Both the position numbers and the translations under genes were made by a program. The notes under the pieces were generated by a model. That model ran no database searches and was not told where the DNA came from. It saw nothing but the letters and a program-made list of their open reading frames with translations. Shown here one piece after another: positions 35,665 to 45,502 of a DNA stretch of 64,000 bases (positions are counted from its first letter, which is position 1; the number at the start of each line of letters is the position of its first letter). This DNA is from JAAYEA01 sp012689325 (GTDB taxonomy: Bacteria; Chloroflexota; Anaerolineae; JAAYEA01), in assembly GCA_036841525.1 (NCBI GenBank), contig DAITVZ010000007.1, positions 30,372 to 94,371 of the forward strand, read 5' to 3'.

Positions 35665-37128
35665 CTAGGCGATATACCCCCTCGCTCGGCAGGCGGCGCG
35701 GAAACGCTGGTAGCGGTCGTCATAGGCGGCGGCCAACTCCGGCCGGGGCCGCACCTCGGCGGCGAGGCGCACCATGGCGCGCGCCGCCGGGACGATGCCC
35801 CGATAGAGGGTCCCGCCCGCGGCGATGACGGCCGCGCCCATGGCCCCGCCGCTATCTTGGGGCGCCAGCAACGTTTTCCCCAGGATATCGGCGCGGATTT
35901 GCACCCAGGGCGCGCTTTTGGTGGCGCCCCCGGCGACATGGACCTCCGGCCCCAGCTCGGCGCCCAGCGACTCCAGCGTGTCGTAGGCCAGCCGCTCCAC
36001 ATACCCCACGCCCTCCAGGTAGGCGGCGAAAAGCTCGGCCTTGCTGGACGGCTCGCCCAGGCGAAACCCCTGCGCGGCGGGATTCACGAAGGGGAACCGC
36101 TCCCCGGGCTTTTCCAGGGGGTAGATGATCACGTCGGTGGGGGAGTGCTGCAGCGCCAGCGCGTCGAGCTGGGCGAACTCCTCGGCGGCGAAATGTCGCG
36201 CGAGGCACTCGCCGCCGGTGTTGCTGGCGCCGCCGGGGAGCCAATGGCCGTCCGGGTGGCGGTGGCAATAGATGCGCCCCAGCGGATCGCGCAGCAGCTC
36301 GCGGGAGACGCCCTTGAGCACCAGCGTGGTGCCCAGGGTGCTGTTCCATTGGCCGGGCGCCACGGCCCCGGTGGAGACCTGCGAGGCGCAGCCGTCGGTC
36401 ATGCCCGCCAGGACCGGCGTGCCCGCCGCCAGCCCGGTGGCCGCGGCGACCGCGTCGCTGAGCGCGCCTACGGGCGTGCCCGGCGCCACCACCCGCGGCA
36501 GGCGTTGCCGGGGGAGGCCCAGCGCGTCCTCGATAAAGGCGGGCCATGCACCCGCCACCAGGTCATAGCCCGTCTTGAGCACGTTGGTATAGTCGGAGAC
36601 GCCCCACTCGCCGGTCAGGCAGCCGACGATATAGTCGGCGGGGCTGAGCAGGTAGCGCGCGGCGGCAAAGCGAGCAGGATCGTGCCTGGCGAGCCAGAGC
36701 AGCTTGGGCAGGGAAAAGGAGGCCGAGAAGCGGTAGCCGAGCTTGGCGATCAGCGCGGACCCGGCGGTGTTGGCCTCTTCCGCTTCCGCGCCAGCCCGCC
36801 GGTCGCTATACATCAGCGCCGTGCCCAGCGCCCGCCCCTGTTCGTCGGCCAGGCACACCGTCCCCGAGGTGGAGGTCAGCGAGATGCCGGCAATGGCTTC
36901 GGGCGAGAGGCCCCGGTCGCGCAGCCCCTGGACGGCACGGCGCAGGCAGAGCGTGGTGGCCTGCCACCAATCGGCGGGGTTCTGCTCGGCCCAGCCGGCG
37001 GGCAGGCCCGGCACCGCCTCCAGGTCGAAGGGGTGGTCAGCGCGCGCCGCCACCGCGCCCCGAGGGTCGCAGACCAGCACCCGCGCTCCTTGCGTGCCCA
37101 CATCAATGCCCAGAACGTACTCGCCCAT
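35665..37128 (-). CDS. FGGY-family carbohydrate kinase (xylulokinase-like)
   Basis: 487 residues. The ATPase fold begins LGIDVGTQGARVLVCD; the FGGY signatures include GISLTSTSGTVCL, GMTDGCASQVSTGAV and the C-terminal HVAGGATKSAPWVQIRADILG. The family phosphorylates pentoses, polyols or related sugars with ATP. The closest flavour is xylulokinase-like, but substrate varies widely. GAGGGA precedes the ATG. It lies between the NagB-like gene and the phosphohexomutase, probably in one operon that processes an unusual sugar. Confidence 0.9.
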   Translation of the reverse strand: MGEYVLGIDVGTQGARVLVCDPRGAVAARADHPFDLEAVPGLPAGWAEQNPADWWQATTLCLRRAVQGLRDRGLSPEAIAGISLTSTSGTVCLADEQGRALGTALMYSDRRAGAEAEEANTAGSALIAKLGYRFSASFSLPKLLWLARHDPARFAAARYLLSPADYIVGCLTGEWGVSDYTNVLKTGYDLVAGAWPAFIEDALGLPRQRLPRVVAPGTPVGALSDAVAAATGLAAGTPVLAGMTDGCASQVSTGAVAPGQWNSTLGTTLVLKGVSRELLRDPLGRIYCHRHPDGHWLPGGASNTGGECLARHFAAEEFAQLDALALQHSPTDVIIYPLEKPGERFPFVNPAAQGFRLGEPSSKAELFAAYLEGVGYVERLAYDTLESLGAELGPEVHVAGGATKSAPWVQIRADILGKTLLAPQDSGGAMGAAVIAAGGTLYRGIVPAARAMVRLAAEVRPRPELAAAYDDRYQRFRAACRARGYIA

Positions 37129-37182
37129 ATCGGCAGTCCCTCGCCCGATCTCGGATTGCGCATTATACGCGACCGCGGGCCA

Positions 37183-38133
37183 CTAGTTGCATTCGGCCAC
37201 CAACGGGCCAGCCAGCTCGCGCAGGAAAAAGAGCCGCCCAGGCAGCGTCGGCATATAGCTGCTGGTGACCCAGGGATCGGGGCCGTAGCGCAGCGTGACC
37301 CACAGGCTCAGCCCCTGCCACATCATCCCCCGCCCCAGCGCCCCGTCCGCCCCGCCGATGATCCGGTCGGCTTGCAGGAACAGCCCCGGCCCGATGGTGT
37401 TGGCGTTGCAGGGGACCAGGGTGGTGCGGCTCTTGAAACTGGTGATGGCGTTTTGCTCGATGGTCAGGGGGTGCAACCTGGCCCCCAGGCGGTGGGTCTG
37501 GGCGCGCCAGGCGGCCTCGCTGGCGAACTCGGCGGCAAAGTGCGGCTCCCAGAAGGCGATGTGGCAGACGCGGCCGATGCCAAAGACCACCACCAGCTTG
37601 GCGCCTTGCCCGCGCAGCGCGGCGATCTGCTCGGCATAATGGGGCAACTGCTCCTTGGTGGCAAAGTGGCGCTGCGCCGGCGGCACCGTCAGCTCGCCCA
37701 AGGGGCCATAGAAGGCCTGCTCCATGGCGTTCTGGAAGGCGCCGGGGTCGGTGGAGGGGAGGGTGTTGCCCTGGGCGTCGCTCCACTCGTCCATGTTAAA
37801 GCCGTGGACGTGCCCGCAGCCCACGCCCCACTCGCGCAGGAAATAGACCGCCCAGGCGTACATGCCCATCGGGCCGACCGGGAGGATCAGCGCCAGCGGT
37901 CGCCCCGCCTCGGCGGTGCGGCGGATCTCCAGGGCGATCTCGTGGCCCATCTTGACGTCGAATTCGGCCAGCGAGTCGCAGGGGATCGGCGCGAAATCGC
38001 GGTTCCACCAGGGCTGCCGCTCCAGGATCGCCTCCGGCGGCAGCGCGGCGCAGGCATCCATGCGCGCCAGGTCCCAGCCCGCCGGGAAAAAGCCTTCCAG
38101 CAGCGAGCCCTTGAGCGTGGTCAGCAGGTTCAT
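37183..38133 (-). CDS. Glucosamine-6-phosphate deaminase/isomerase-like protein
   Basis: 316 residues. The NagB/RpiA-like fold is suggested by HGFNMDEWSD, matching the NMDEY loop of NagB, and GIGRVCHIAFWEP, matching GIGEDGHIAFNEP. The second motif is altered at three positions (two before the His, one after), so deaminase activity on glucosamine 6-phosphate is doubtful. An isomerase or lactonase role on another sugar phosphate is possible. AAGGAG precedes the ATG. First gene after the promoter at 38172-38200, with the FGGY kinase and mutase downstream. Confidence 0.75.
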   Translation of the reverse strand: MNLLTTLKGSLLEGFFPAGWDLARMDACAALPPEAILERQPWWNRDFAPIPCDSLAEFDVKMGHEIALEIRRTAEAGRPLALILPVGPMGMYAWAVYFLREWGVGCGHVHGFNMDEWSDAQGNTLPSTDPGAFQNAMEQAFYGPLGELTVPPAQRHFATKEQLPHYAEQIAALRGQGAKLVVVFGIGRVCHIAFWEPHFAAEFASEAAWRAQTHRLGARLHPLTIEQNAITSFKSRTTLVPCNANTIGPGLFLQADRIIGGADGALGRGMMWQGLSLWVTLRYGPDPWVTSSYMPTLPGRLFFLRELAGPLVAECN

Positions 38134-38171
38134 GTCGCATCTCCTTGCACGGTTGTTCAGGAAGCGTGCCC

Positions 38172-38200
38172 ATTATAGCGCGTTCGCGCCGTCGGCACAA
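38172..38200 (-). promoter_or_regulatory. Promoter of the NagB-like/FGGY/mutase operon
   Basis: Read leftwards: TTGTGC (38195-38200), 17-base spacer, TATAAT (38172-38177). Confidence 0.65.
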
Positions 38201-38212
38201 CCCGGGGCCCTT

Positions 38213-38241
38213 TTGACAATCCCCCCATCCGGATGTATCCT
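38213..38241 (+). promoter_or_regulatory. Promoter for the cyclophilin gene
   Basis: TTGACA (38213-38218), 17-base spacer, TATCCT (38236-38241). It is back-to-back with the promoter ending at 38200. Confidence 0.65.
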
Positions 38242-38296
38242 TGGGGGGCGCGGCCGCCGCCTGGCGACGCCGCAAATACGCACGAGAGGTTAGAGA

Positions 38297-38815
<519 letters not shown>

Positions 38816-38873
38816 CCGCGCCATAGCCGGTTACACCCATGGCCTGGCCGCCAGGCCTGTCGAGGAGAACAAG

Positions 38874-39788
38874 ATGCACTATCGCGCATTGGGCAAGACC
38901 GGCCTCCAGGTCTCCGAGATCAGCATGGGCTGCAATCGGCTGGGCGAGGCGAGCATGGCCGATGGGCAGTGGATCGCCCTGGTGCGCCGGGCCGTGGAGC
39001 TGGGCGTCAACCTGTTTGACACCGCCGAGTCCTATGGCTGGGGGCGCAGCGAAGAGATCCTCGGGCAGGCCTTGGCGGGCCGGAGCGACGTCTTCTTCGC
39101 CAGCAAGGTCAGCCGCTCGCGCGAGACGGGCGAGCGGAGCTTTACCCAGGGCCTGGTGATCGCCAGCGCTGAGGGCAGCCTGCGCCGCCTGAAGCGCGAT
39201 CGGCTGGACCTGCTGCAACTGCACAGCCCCAGCATGGACAACCTGCGCCGCGACGACTGGGTGGAGGGGATGCGCAAGCTGCAGGAGCAGGGCAAGGTCC
39301 GCTGGGTCGGCGTCTCCATCAACGATGCCGAGAGCGGCCGCTGGCTGATCGAAAACGGCTTGGTGGATGCTCTGCAGGTGGATTACAGCATGCTGGCGCC
39401 AGGGGTGGGCCGGGAGGTCTTTCCCCTGGCCGAGCGGCACGGCGTGGGCATCCTGGTGCGCATGCCCATGGCGCGCGGCATCCTCACCGGCAAGTTCACG
39501 CCCGGCCAAGAGGTTGGCGCCGAGCATCGGGCCAGCCTGAACCGGGAGCGCGTCCCCGAACAGGTGCGGCAGGCCGAGGCTTTCCGCGCCCTGGTCGAGG
39601 GCAAGGAGATCACCTTGGGCCAACTGGCGCTGCGCTATGCCATTACCCCCGCGGGCGTCTCCGCCGCCATCCCTGGCGCGCGCACGTTGGAGCAGTTGGA
39701 GCAGAACGTGGCCGCCTCCAATGGCATCGGCTTGGGCGCCGCCGAGTTGGTCCAGATCGCCGACATCCAGCGCCAGCTAGGTCTCTGA
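38874..39788 (+). CDS. Aldo/keto reductase
   Basis: 304 residues. Catalytic tetrad: Asp and Tyr in LFDTAESYGWG, Lys in FFASKVSR, His in LLQLHSPS. The NADPH-binding end has TPAGVSAAIPGARTLEQLEQN. It resembles the AKR subgroup that handles sugars and polyols such as YccK- or glucose/galactose-dehydrogenase-like enzymes. Followed after 16 bases by a sulfatase, then by DinB-like and TIM-barrel genes, it may take part in processing a sulfated or modified sugar. The specific substrate is unknown. Confidence 0.92.
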   Translation: MHYRALGKTGLQVSEISMGCNRLGEASMADGQWIALVRRAVELGVNLFDTAESYGWGRSEEILGQALAGRSDVFFASKVSRSRETGERSFTQGLVIASAEGSLRRLKRDRLDLLQLHSPSMDNLRRDDWVEGMRKLQEQGKVRWVGVSINDAESGRWLIENGLVDALQVDYSMLAPGVGREVFPLAERHGVGILVRMPMARGILTGKFTPGQEVGAEHRASLNRERVPEQVRQAEAFRALVEGKEITLGQLALRYAITPAGVSAAIPGARTLEQLEQNVAASNGIGLGAAELVQIADIQRQLGL

Positions 39789-39804
39789 TCCGAAGGGAGT
39801 CGCC

Positions 39805-41238
39805 ATGCCCGACGTGCGCCCCAACATCGTCCTGATCATCACCGATCAACAGCGCTTCGATACCATCGCCGCGCTGGGGTTCCCCTACATGGATACGCCG
39901 CACCTGGACCGGCTGGCGCGGGAGGGCGTGGCGCTGACCAATTGCTACAGCTCGGCGCCGTCGTGCGTCCCCGCCCGCGCCAGCCTCTTTACCGGCTATT
40001 TTCCCCACACCACCGGCGTCTACAAGAATGGCGACGCCTGGCAGCATTCCTGGGTCGAGTCGCTGGCCGCGGCGGGCTACCATTGCGTCAACGTGGGCAA
40101 GATGCACACGGTGCCCTTCCTGGCGCCGGTAGGCTTTCACGAGCGCTATGTGGTGGAAAACAAGGACCGTTTCCTGGAGGGGCGCTACTTTTTCGACGAG
40201 TGGGATCGGGCGCTGGCCGCCCGCGGCCTGACGAAACAGCGGCGCGAGCTCTATCGCCAGCGCGGCGACTATGCCGAACGGGTGGGGGCCTTCGAGTGGG
40301 AGCTGCCCGAGGACCTGCACTCGGACATGTTCGTGGGCAACCTGGCCGCTTGGTGGCTCGACCATTACCCGCGCACCGAGCCGCTCTTCCTACAGGTCGG
40401 CTTCCCCGGCCCGCATCCGCCCTATGACCCGATCCCGCGCTATGCTGAGCCCTACCTGAAAAAGGACCTGCCGCTGGCCGAGGTGACGCAGGAAGAGCTG
40501 GACCACCTGCCGCCGCCCTTCCAGGCCATGCGCCAGCACAACGCCGAGGTGGACCACGACTCCATCGTCCACGCGTTGCACCCCACCCACGCGCAGCGCC
40601 ATCGCCAGCGCGCCTATTACCTCGCCAACGTGACCATGATCGACGACAGGATCGGCGAGATCCTGCAGGCCCTGGAACGCAACGGCTATCTGGAGAACAC
40701 GGTCGTCCTCTTTACCTCCGACCACGGCGACTGTCTGGGCGACCACGGCCAGAGCCAAAAGTGGACCATGTACGACATCATCCTGCACATGCCCACCATC
40801 GTCTGGTGGCCGGGGCGCCTCCCCGCCGGGCGGCGGGTGGATGAGCTCTGCCAGGTGATGGATCTGGGCGCCACCATCCTGGAGATGGCCGGCCTGGAGC
40901 CGCCCGCTTCCTTCGAGGCGCGGTCGCTGCTGCCCCTGCTACGGGGCGAGCCAGGCGCGAGTGGGCGTGACTATGTTTTCGCCGAGCATGGCCGCGACGG
41001 TATCCTGCGCGAGACCGAGTTCGTGACCATGGTGCGCAGCCGGGAGTGGAAGCTGGTGCATTTTTTGGATGAGCCCTTCGGCCAGCTCTTCGACCTCACC
41101 GACGACCCCGGCGAGGTCCGCAACCTGTGGGGCGATCCAGGCTATCAGGACGTCAAGCGCGAGCTGCTGGATGCCATGCGCGAGTGGCTGGTGCGCAGCA
41201 ACTATTCCACGCGGGAGTGGGCCAGCAACTGCCGGTAG
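39805..41238 (+). CDS. Type I sulfatase
   Basis: 477 residues, no signal peptide. The formylglycine motif is Cys54 in SCVPARASLFTG (C-x-P-x-R), the Cys form that is matured by formylglycine-generating enzyme. Metal-binding motifs are NIVLIITDQQRFD, and DHGDCLGDHGQ in the C-terminal half. The family hydrolyses sulfate esters of sugars or aromatics, and some phosphonates. Without a signal it should act in the cytoplasm on an imported substrate. No maturation enzyme is seen in this window. AAGGGAG precedes the ATG. The neighbours suggest glycan degradation. Confidence 0.92.
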   Translation: MPDVRPNIVLIITDQQRFDTIAALGFPYMDTPHLDRLAREGVALTNCYSSAPSCVPARASLFTGYFPHTTGVYKNGDAWQHSWVESLAAAGYHCVNVGKMHTVPFLAPVGFHERYVVENKDRFLEGRYFFDEWDRALAARGLTKQRRELYRQRGDYAERVGAFEWELPEDLHSDMFVGNLAAWWLDHYPRTEPLFLQVGFPGPHPPYDPIPRYAEPYLKKDLPLAEVTQEELDHLPPPFQAMRQHNAEVDHDSIVHALHPTHAQRHRQRAYYLANVTMIDDRIGEILQALERNGYLENTVVLFTSDHGDCLGDHGQSQKWTMYDIILHMPTIVWWPGRLPAGRRVDELCQVMDLGATILEMAGLEPPASFEARSLLPLLRGEPGASGRDYVFAEHGRDGILRETEFVTMVRSREWKLVHFLDEPFGQLFDLTDDPGEVRNLWGDPGYQDVKRELLDAMREWLVRSNYSTREWASNCR

Positions 41239-41260
41239 ATCGAACAGGAGGGAAGGCAAG

Positions 41261-41746
41261 ATGGACCTGGGAAAGGCGATTGGCTCTCAGTTTCTGGCGG
41301 CCCTCGAGATGCTCAAGAACGCGATGGCCGCGTGCCCAGGGGACCTGTGGGATCGCCCGGCGGACCGAAACCGCCTCTGGCACGTGGCCTATCACGCCCT
41401 CTTTTACGTCCACCTGTACCTGCAAAAGACGCGGGAGAGTTTCCGCCCCTGGGCTAAGCATCGCAAGGGCTGCGAGCGCCTGGACCACCCCACCGCCGAC
41501 CTGGGCCTCGAGCCCTATAGCCAGGCGGACCTGCTCGAATACCTGGAGCTCTGCCGCCAAGAGGTCAAGGACCAACTGGCTCAGTTGGAGCCGGACGCGC
41601 CTTCCGGGTTCCATTGGCTGCCTTTCTCCAAGCTGGAGGCCCATCTTTACAACATGCGGCACCTGCAACAGCACACCGGCGAGCTGATGGAGCGGCTCGG
41701 TCAGGCCGGCGTCAAGGTGGTGGACTGGGTCAGCCAGGGGAAATGA
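41261..41746 (+). CDS. DinB-like four-helix protein
   Basis: 161 residues, mainly helical. A DinB/YfiT-like metal-binding pattern is suggested by WHVAYHALFYVHLYL and YNMRHLQQHTGEL, whose histidines could form the usual three-His site. DinB-superfamily proteins include thiol transferases (bacillithiol, mycothiol) and many uncharacterised members. The ATG is supported by GGAGGGAAGG. It lies 22 bases after the sulfatase and 6 bases before the next gene, so is part of the same transcript. No specific reaction can be assigned. Confidence 0.78.
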   Translation: MDLGKAIGSQFLAALEMLKNAMAACPGDLWDRPADRNRLWHVAYHALFYVHLYLQKTRESFRPWAKHRKGCERLDHPTADLGLEPYSQADLLEYLELCRQEVKDQLAQLEPDAPSGFHWLPFSKLEAHLYNMRHLQQHTGELMERLGQAGVKVVDWVSQGK

Positions 41747-41752
41747 GGTGAG

Positions 41753-42808
41753 ATGCGCTACCAATACGTCGGCTGGCAACTGGGCATCAACTACCAGGTG
41801 GCGGACCCGCAGGGGCTCGATTGGCCCTACCTCAAGCAGGTGATCGACCGCAGCGCCGACGCGGGGATGAATTTCCTCAGCCTGATGATGCTCTCCTACG
41901 CCTATTACTGCCCCGAGCACGACGGCTACGCCTGGCCGGTGCGCAACCCCAAACTGGAGCCGCTGCGAGACCTTGACTGCCTCAACGCCAGCCCGCGCAC
42001 CGAGTTCGTGAGCCGGGCGCTCGAGTACGCCAAGGGCAAGGGGTTTCACTGCCAGTTGGCCCTCAACGCGCTGATCTGGAACCCGGCCAAGGTGGCGGTG
42101 CACTATCCGCAGTCCTCGGCGCAATACAACGCCGAGGGCCAGCCGGCCGCCGCGGGCTGGCTCCACTGCCCGGATTCGCCGGGCGCCTTTCAGCTTGCCA
42201 TCGACGAGGTGGTGGACCTGCTCCAGTTCTACGCCGATAGCCCCGTGGACAGCTTTGCCTTCGAGCGCATCGGTTACAATGGGGGATCCTGCTATTGCTC
42301 CTATTCCCGGGAGCGCTTTGCGCAACAGACTGGCCAGGAGCTGGGGAAGAGCCGCCTCCACCACCTGATCTGGAAGGGGAATTCGACCCGCGAGCACCTG
42401 CGCCGGTACATCGAGGCCATCCACCAGGCGCGCCCCGGCCTGGAGGTCTGGGCGCATAGCGGCGGGGAGCCGGAATGGGGGCATTTCCCCCACGTGTTGG
42501 AGCAGGCGGGCATCGGAACCGTCGCCAACCATGGGCTCCACTTTCTGCCCACCGAGCAGTCCTTTCACCAGCAGCTCGATTGGCTCGCGCCGCTGACCTG
42601 CGTCCCGCACATCTGCGTGCGCGATCTGCCGACCCCCAACTATGCCGTGGCGATCAAGACCCCCGAGATGATCCGCGAATACGGGCGCTGGCTGCAGGAT
42701 TACGCCGACCAGCGGCTGGCGGGGGCCATGTTCTTCAACGAGGTGCGCACCAGCGAGCGCAACAAACAGGCGGTCTATGACCTGGTGCGCGGGTGGATGA
42801 GAGGGTAG
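41753..42808 (+). CDS. Uncharacterised protein, probable TIM-barrel sugar-active fold
   Basis: 351 residues without signal peptide. I do not recognise the family. The order of segments (WQLGINYQV, MNFLSLMM, KGFHCQLALNAL, VDSFAFERIGYNG, GLEVWAHSGG, GAMFFNEVRTS) alternates short beta-like strands and helices in the way of a glycoside-hydrolase-type barrel, with acidic residues at strand ends (FERIG, FNEV) that could be catalytic. GAGGTGAG precedes the ATG. Last gene of the plus-strand set starting with the aldo/keto reductase; its 3' end faces the serine hydrolase gene. Confidence 0.7.
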   Translation: MRYQYVGWQLGINYQVADPQGLDWPYLKQVIDRSADAGMNFLSLMMLSYAYYCPEHDGYAWPVRNPKLEPLRDLDCLNASPRTEFVSRALEYAKGKGFHCQLALNALIWNPAKVAVHYPQSSAQYNAEGQPAAAGWLHCPDSPGAFQLAIDEVVDLLQFYADSPVDSFAFERIGYNGGSCYCSYSRERFAQQTGQELGKSRLHHLIWKGNSTREHLRRYIEAIHQARPGLEVWAHSGGEPEWGHFPHVLEQAGIGTVANHGLHFLPTEQSFHQQLDWLAPLTCVPHICVRDLPTPNYAVAIKTPEMIREYGRWLQDYADQRLAGAMFFNEVRTSERNKQAVYDLVRGWMRG

Positions 42809-42817
42809 AGCAAGCCC

Positions 42818-42849
42818 CGGCCCTGCACGCCAGGTTGGGCGCAGGGCCG
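42818..42849. terminator. Hairpin between convergent genes
   Basis: A 9-bp outer stem (CGGCCCTGC with GCAGGGCCG) plus inner pairs, between two stops. There is no strong T-run on either side, so termination is less certain. Confidence 0.5.
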
Positions 42850-42859
42850 AGGATCGTGG

Positions 42860-44311
42860 CTAGTTGGCTGGCTCGGCGCGCCCGGTGAGCGTGGGTGTCT
42901 GGGTGGGGCCAAAAGACACGTTCGCCGCGAGGTCGTAGGCCAGCTCGTCGCCCGCGAAGCGGCAGGTGATCGTGCCGCAGAATGGCGTCTCGTAGGAGCA
43001 GATGGCGAGCTTGAGGGTGTCGGGGCTGCTCCAGGCGCCGCTGGCGGCGACGGGCCGGTCGAAGGGCGCGTGGAGCGCCGACCGCTGGCCTTTCACCCAG
43101 TTGCTCTCGCCCCAGGTCAAGCGACTCTTGATCCCCCGCTGGCGGGCGACCAGGCTCCGCGCGGACCAGTCGAAGGAAACCGACTCCAACCCCTCCTCGT
43201 TTTCCGGAAAGCGATACGTCCGTCCCATGACCTTGTCCGCCCAGGGCGAAGAGGATTCCCCCGACACAGGCGGAAGGACGAGCGCGCCCAGCTTGGCGCG
43301 CAGCCGCTCCTGCGCGGGCGGGTCGGCGGCCAGCGGGGCGGGGCCCATCGCCGGAAGCAGATGCTCCCAGACCAGGTCGAGCACGCCCTGCATGCTGGGC
43401 GACCCGCTGGTGATCGCCAGCACGGCGTCCTGCTCGGGCATGACGATGCAGAACTGCCCAAAGGCCCCGTCGCCGCGGTAGACGTTGTGGCGGCAGCGCC
43501 AGAACTGGTAGCCGTAGCCCTGATGCCAATCCGAATTGGGGTTGGGCTTGTCGCCGCCGTTCGGCACCTGGTAGGCAGTGGCCTCCTCGATCCAGGCCGC
43601 CGGGATGATCCTCTGGCCGCGCCAGAGCCCCTTCTGCAGGTAGAGCTGTCCGAAGCGGGCGATATCCTCGGTCTTGACGCTCAGGCCAAAGCCGCCGGTG
43701 TTGATGCCTCGCGGGCAGGTCTCCCAGGCGGCCCCCTCGATGCCCAAAGGCTCAAAGAGGCGCGGCTGGAGATAGTCCAACAGCGTCTGTCCGGTCACCT
43801 TTTGCACGATGGCGGAGAGCATATAGGTGGCGCCGGTGTTGTAAAGAAAGTGCGTCCCGGGCTCGCGCTCCACCGGGCAGGCCAGAAAGGCCTTGGCCCA
43901 GTTGCCATCCGCGCTCTGATGGAGCGGCCCCATGGTGTCCTTCGTATGCCCCGTGGTCATGGTGAGCAGGTGCCGCACGCGCATGGCCGCCAGGTTGGGG
44001 CTTACCGGGTCCGGCAGGTCGTCGGGAAAGAACGAGATCACGGGGTCGTCCACGGATAACAACCCCGCGGACACCGCCAGGCCGACGCCGGTGGAGGTAA
44101 AGCTCTTGCTGAGGGAAAAGAGCATGTGCGGATGCTCGGCGGCGTAGGGCGCCCACCAGCCGCTGGCCACCACGCGGCCATGCCGCACAAGCATCAGGCT
44201 GTGCAGGCCGAGGGCTTTATCCTCGGCCGCCTGGACGAATCCCAGGATAGCGGCGGAAGGGATGCCCTCCGCCTCTGGGCTGCTGTAGGGAAGCATTTGG
44301 CTTGCGCGCAT
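42860..44311 (-). CDS. Beta-lactamase-family serine hydrolase
   Basis: 483 residues. The class C/penicillin-binding fold is shown by Ser66-Leu-Ser-Lys69 in FSLSKSF (nucleophile and base) and the YNT motif in FLYNTGATYML; DWHQGYGYQFWRC follows in the domain. A beta-rich C-terminal domain of about 150 residues is present, as in EstB/6-aminohexanoate-dimer-hydrolase-like esterases. No signal peptide is visible, so it is probably cytoplasmic and acts on esters or amides, perhaps deacetylating sugars of the neighbouring pathway (inference). ATG at 44311 with AGGAGAG upstream. Confidence 0.88.
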   Translation of the reverse strand: MRASQMLPYSSPEAEGIPSAAILGFVQAAEDKALGLHSLMLVRHGRVVASGWWAPYAAEHPHMLFSLSKSFTSTGVGLAVSAGLLSVDDPVISFFPDDLPDPVSPNLAAMRVRHLLTMTTGHTKDTMGPLHQSADGNWAKAFLACPVEREPGTHFLYNTGATYMLSAIVQKVTGQTLLDYLQPRLFEPLGIEGAAWETCPRGINTGGFGLSVKTEDIARFGQLYLQKGLWRGQRIIPAAWIEEATAYQVPNGGDKPNPNSDWHQGYGYQFWRCRHNVYRGDGAFGQFCIVMPEQDAVLAITSGSPSMQGVLDLVWEHLLPAMGPAPLAADPPAQERLRAKLGALVLPPVSGESSSPWADKVMGRTYRFPENEEGLESVSFDWSARSLVARQRGIKSRLTWGESNWVKGQRSALHAPFDRPVAASGAWSSPDTLKLAICSYETPFCGTITCRFAGDELAYDLAANVSFGPTQTPTLTGRAEPAN

Positions 44312-44389
44312 CAATCACTCTCCTAATGATCGGCGAACGATCCATTATCTTGCTGCCAATGCATGCCGCGCGTCGCTGGGCCTTCCGCT

Positions 44390-45478
44390 TCATCCTGGCT
44401 TTTCCATGATCCACGTTGCCCACAGGAATGCCGCCACGGCCTCCTTGGCATTGACCTTCTTGGGGTAATTGATGTAGGCCGCGTAGCTATCCTGGACGCA
44501 CAGGCCATCGCAGGCGTCATAGATGTCCACCAGCCCATCGGGGTTGATCTTGGCTTTCGAGATGATCCCCTCGTATCCCCGGCGGGCCATGGCCTCGCAC
44601 GTGGCCGCGTCGGCCAGGCCCAGCTCGGCGGCGCGCTTGGTCGCGTAGGTGAACATGGCGCTGCCGGACGTATCGTGCCAGTTGTCCGGCAGGTGGCCCT
44701 TGTCCACCACCTGATACCACAGCCCGGTGGCCGGATCCTGGGTCCGCCGCAGGCCCTCGATCAGCTCGCGCAACAGGGTCTCGATGGGGCCTCGGTGGGG
44801 ATGGTCCGCAGGGAACAGCTCCAGGGCCTCGACCAGGATGAGAGCATACCACCCCAACCCCTCGCTCCATACGTCGCAAGATAGCCCGGTCTCGCGGTCG
44901 GCCCAGGAAGCGTTTCTGCTCTCGTCCCAGCCATGGTATAGCAGTCCGCTGGTTCCTTTGCGGAGCCGCCGCTCGATGGCAATGATCTGCTGGGCGGCCT
45001 CGTCAAAGCAGTGAGCGGCATCGCCCACCACCGTGCCATACCTGGTCAGGAACATTTGGCCCATGAACAGGCCGTCAACCCAAACCTGGCCCGCCATCCG
45101 CGGGCCGGCGTTGTGCAGGAACGCGCCATCCGAGGCGCGCGGGTAAGCGTCGAAAGTCTCCCTGATCCTATCGGCGGCGAGCCTGTAGCGCGCCTCGCCG
45201 GTGTGTTGGTAGGCCCACACCACGATGGAGCCCGGCATGATGTCGTCCATGCTGTTGCCGCGATAGGCGGCGATGGCGCCGTCGGGACCGACATGCTCAT
45301 CAACGTATTTCAGGATATAGTCGCGGTATTTGACCCGGCCCGTGGATTCCCACAGACGCTCCATGCCGAACAGCATGAATGCCTGGGGATAGCACCACGA
45401 CCGCCAGGGGTAACGGTTGGGGTCGGGATACCGCGCCATCAGCGTGTCAGCCAGCGCTTCCGACCAATTCGTGCTCAT
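44390..45478 (-). CDS. GH105-family unsaturated glucuronyl/rhamnogalacturonyl hydrolase
   Basis: 362 residues, an (alpha/alpha)6 barrel. Motifs typical of YteR/GH105 (and GH88): RAWSW-like WRSWCYPQAFML at the start, the catalytic Asp region QVWVDGLFMGQMFL, LLYHGWDESR, CDVWSEGLGWYA and the second Asp in WHDTSGSAMFTYA. Enzymes of this family hydrate and cleave the unsaturated sugar left by polysaccharide lyases, such as in pectin, ulvan or heparin breakdown. No signal peptide, so cytoplasmic. AGGAGA precedes the ATG; 24 bases from the UroD-like gene. Confidence 0.9.
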   Translation of the reverse strand: MSTNWSEALADTLMARYPDPNRYPWRSWCYPQAFMLFGMERLWESTGRVKYRDYILKYVDEHVGPDGAIAAYRGNSMDDIMPGSIVVWAYQHTGEARYRLAADRIRETFDAYPRASDGAFLHNAGPRMAGQVWVDGLFMGQMFLTRYGTVVGDAAHCFDEAAQQIIAIERRLRKGTSGLLYHGWDESRNASWADRETGLSCDVWSEGLGWYALILVEALELFPADHPHRGPIETLLRELIEGLRRTQDPATGLWYQVVDKGHLPDNWHDTSGSAMFTYATKRAAELGLADAATCEAMARRGYEGIISKAKINPDGLVDIYDACDGLCVQDSYAAYINYPKKVNAKEAVAAFLWATWIMEKPG

Positions 45479-45502
45479 CTTGTCTCCTGGTTCGATGCGG
45501 AC

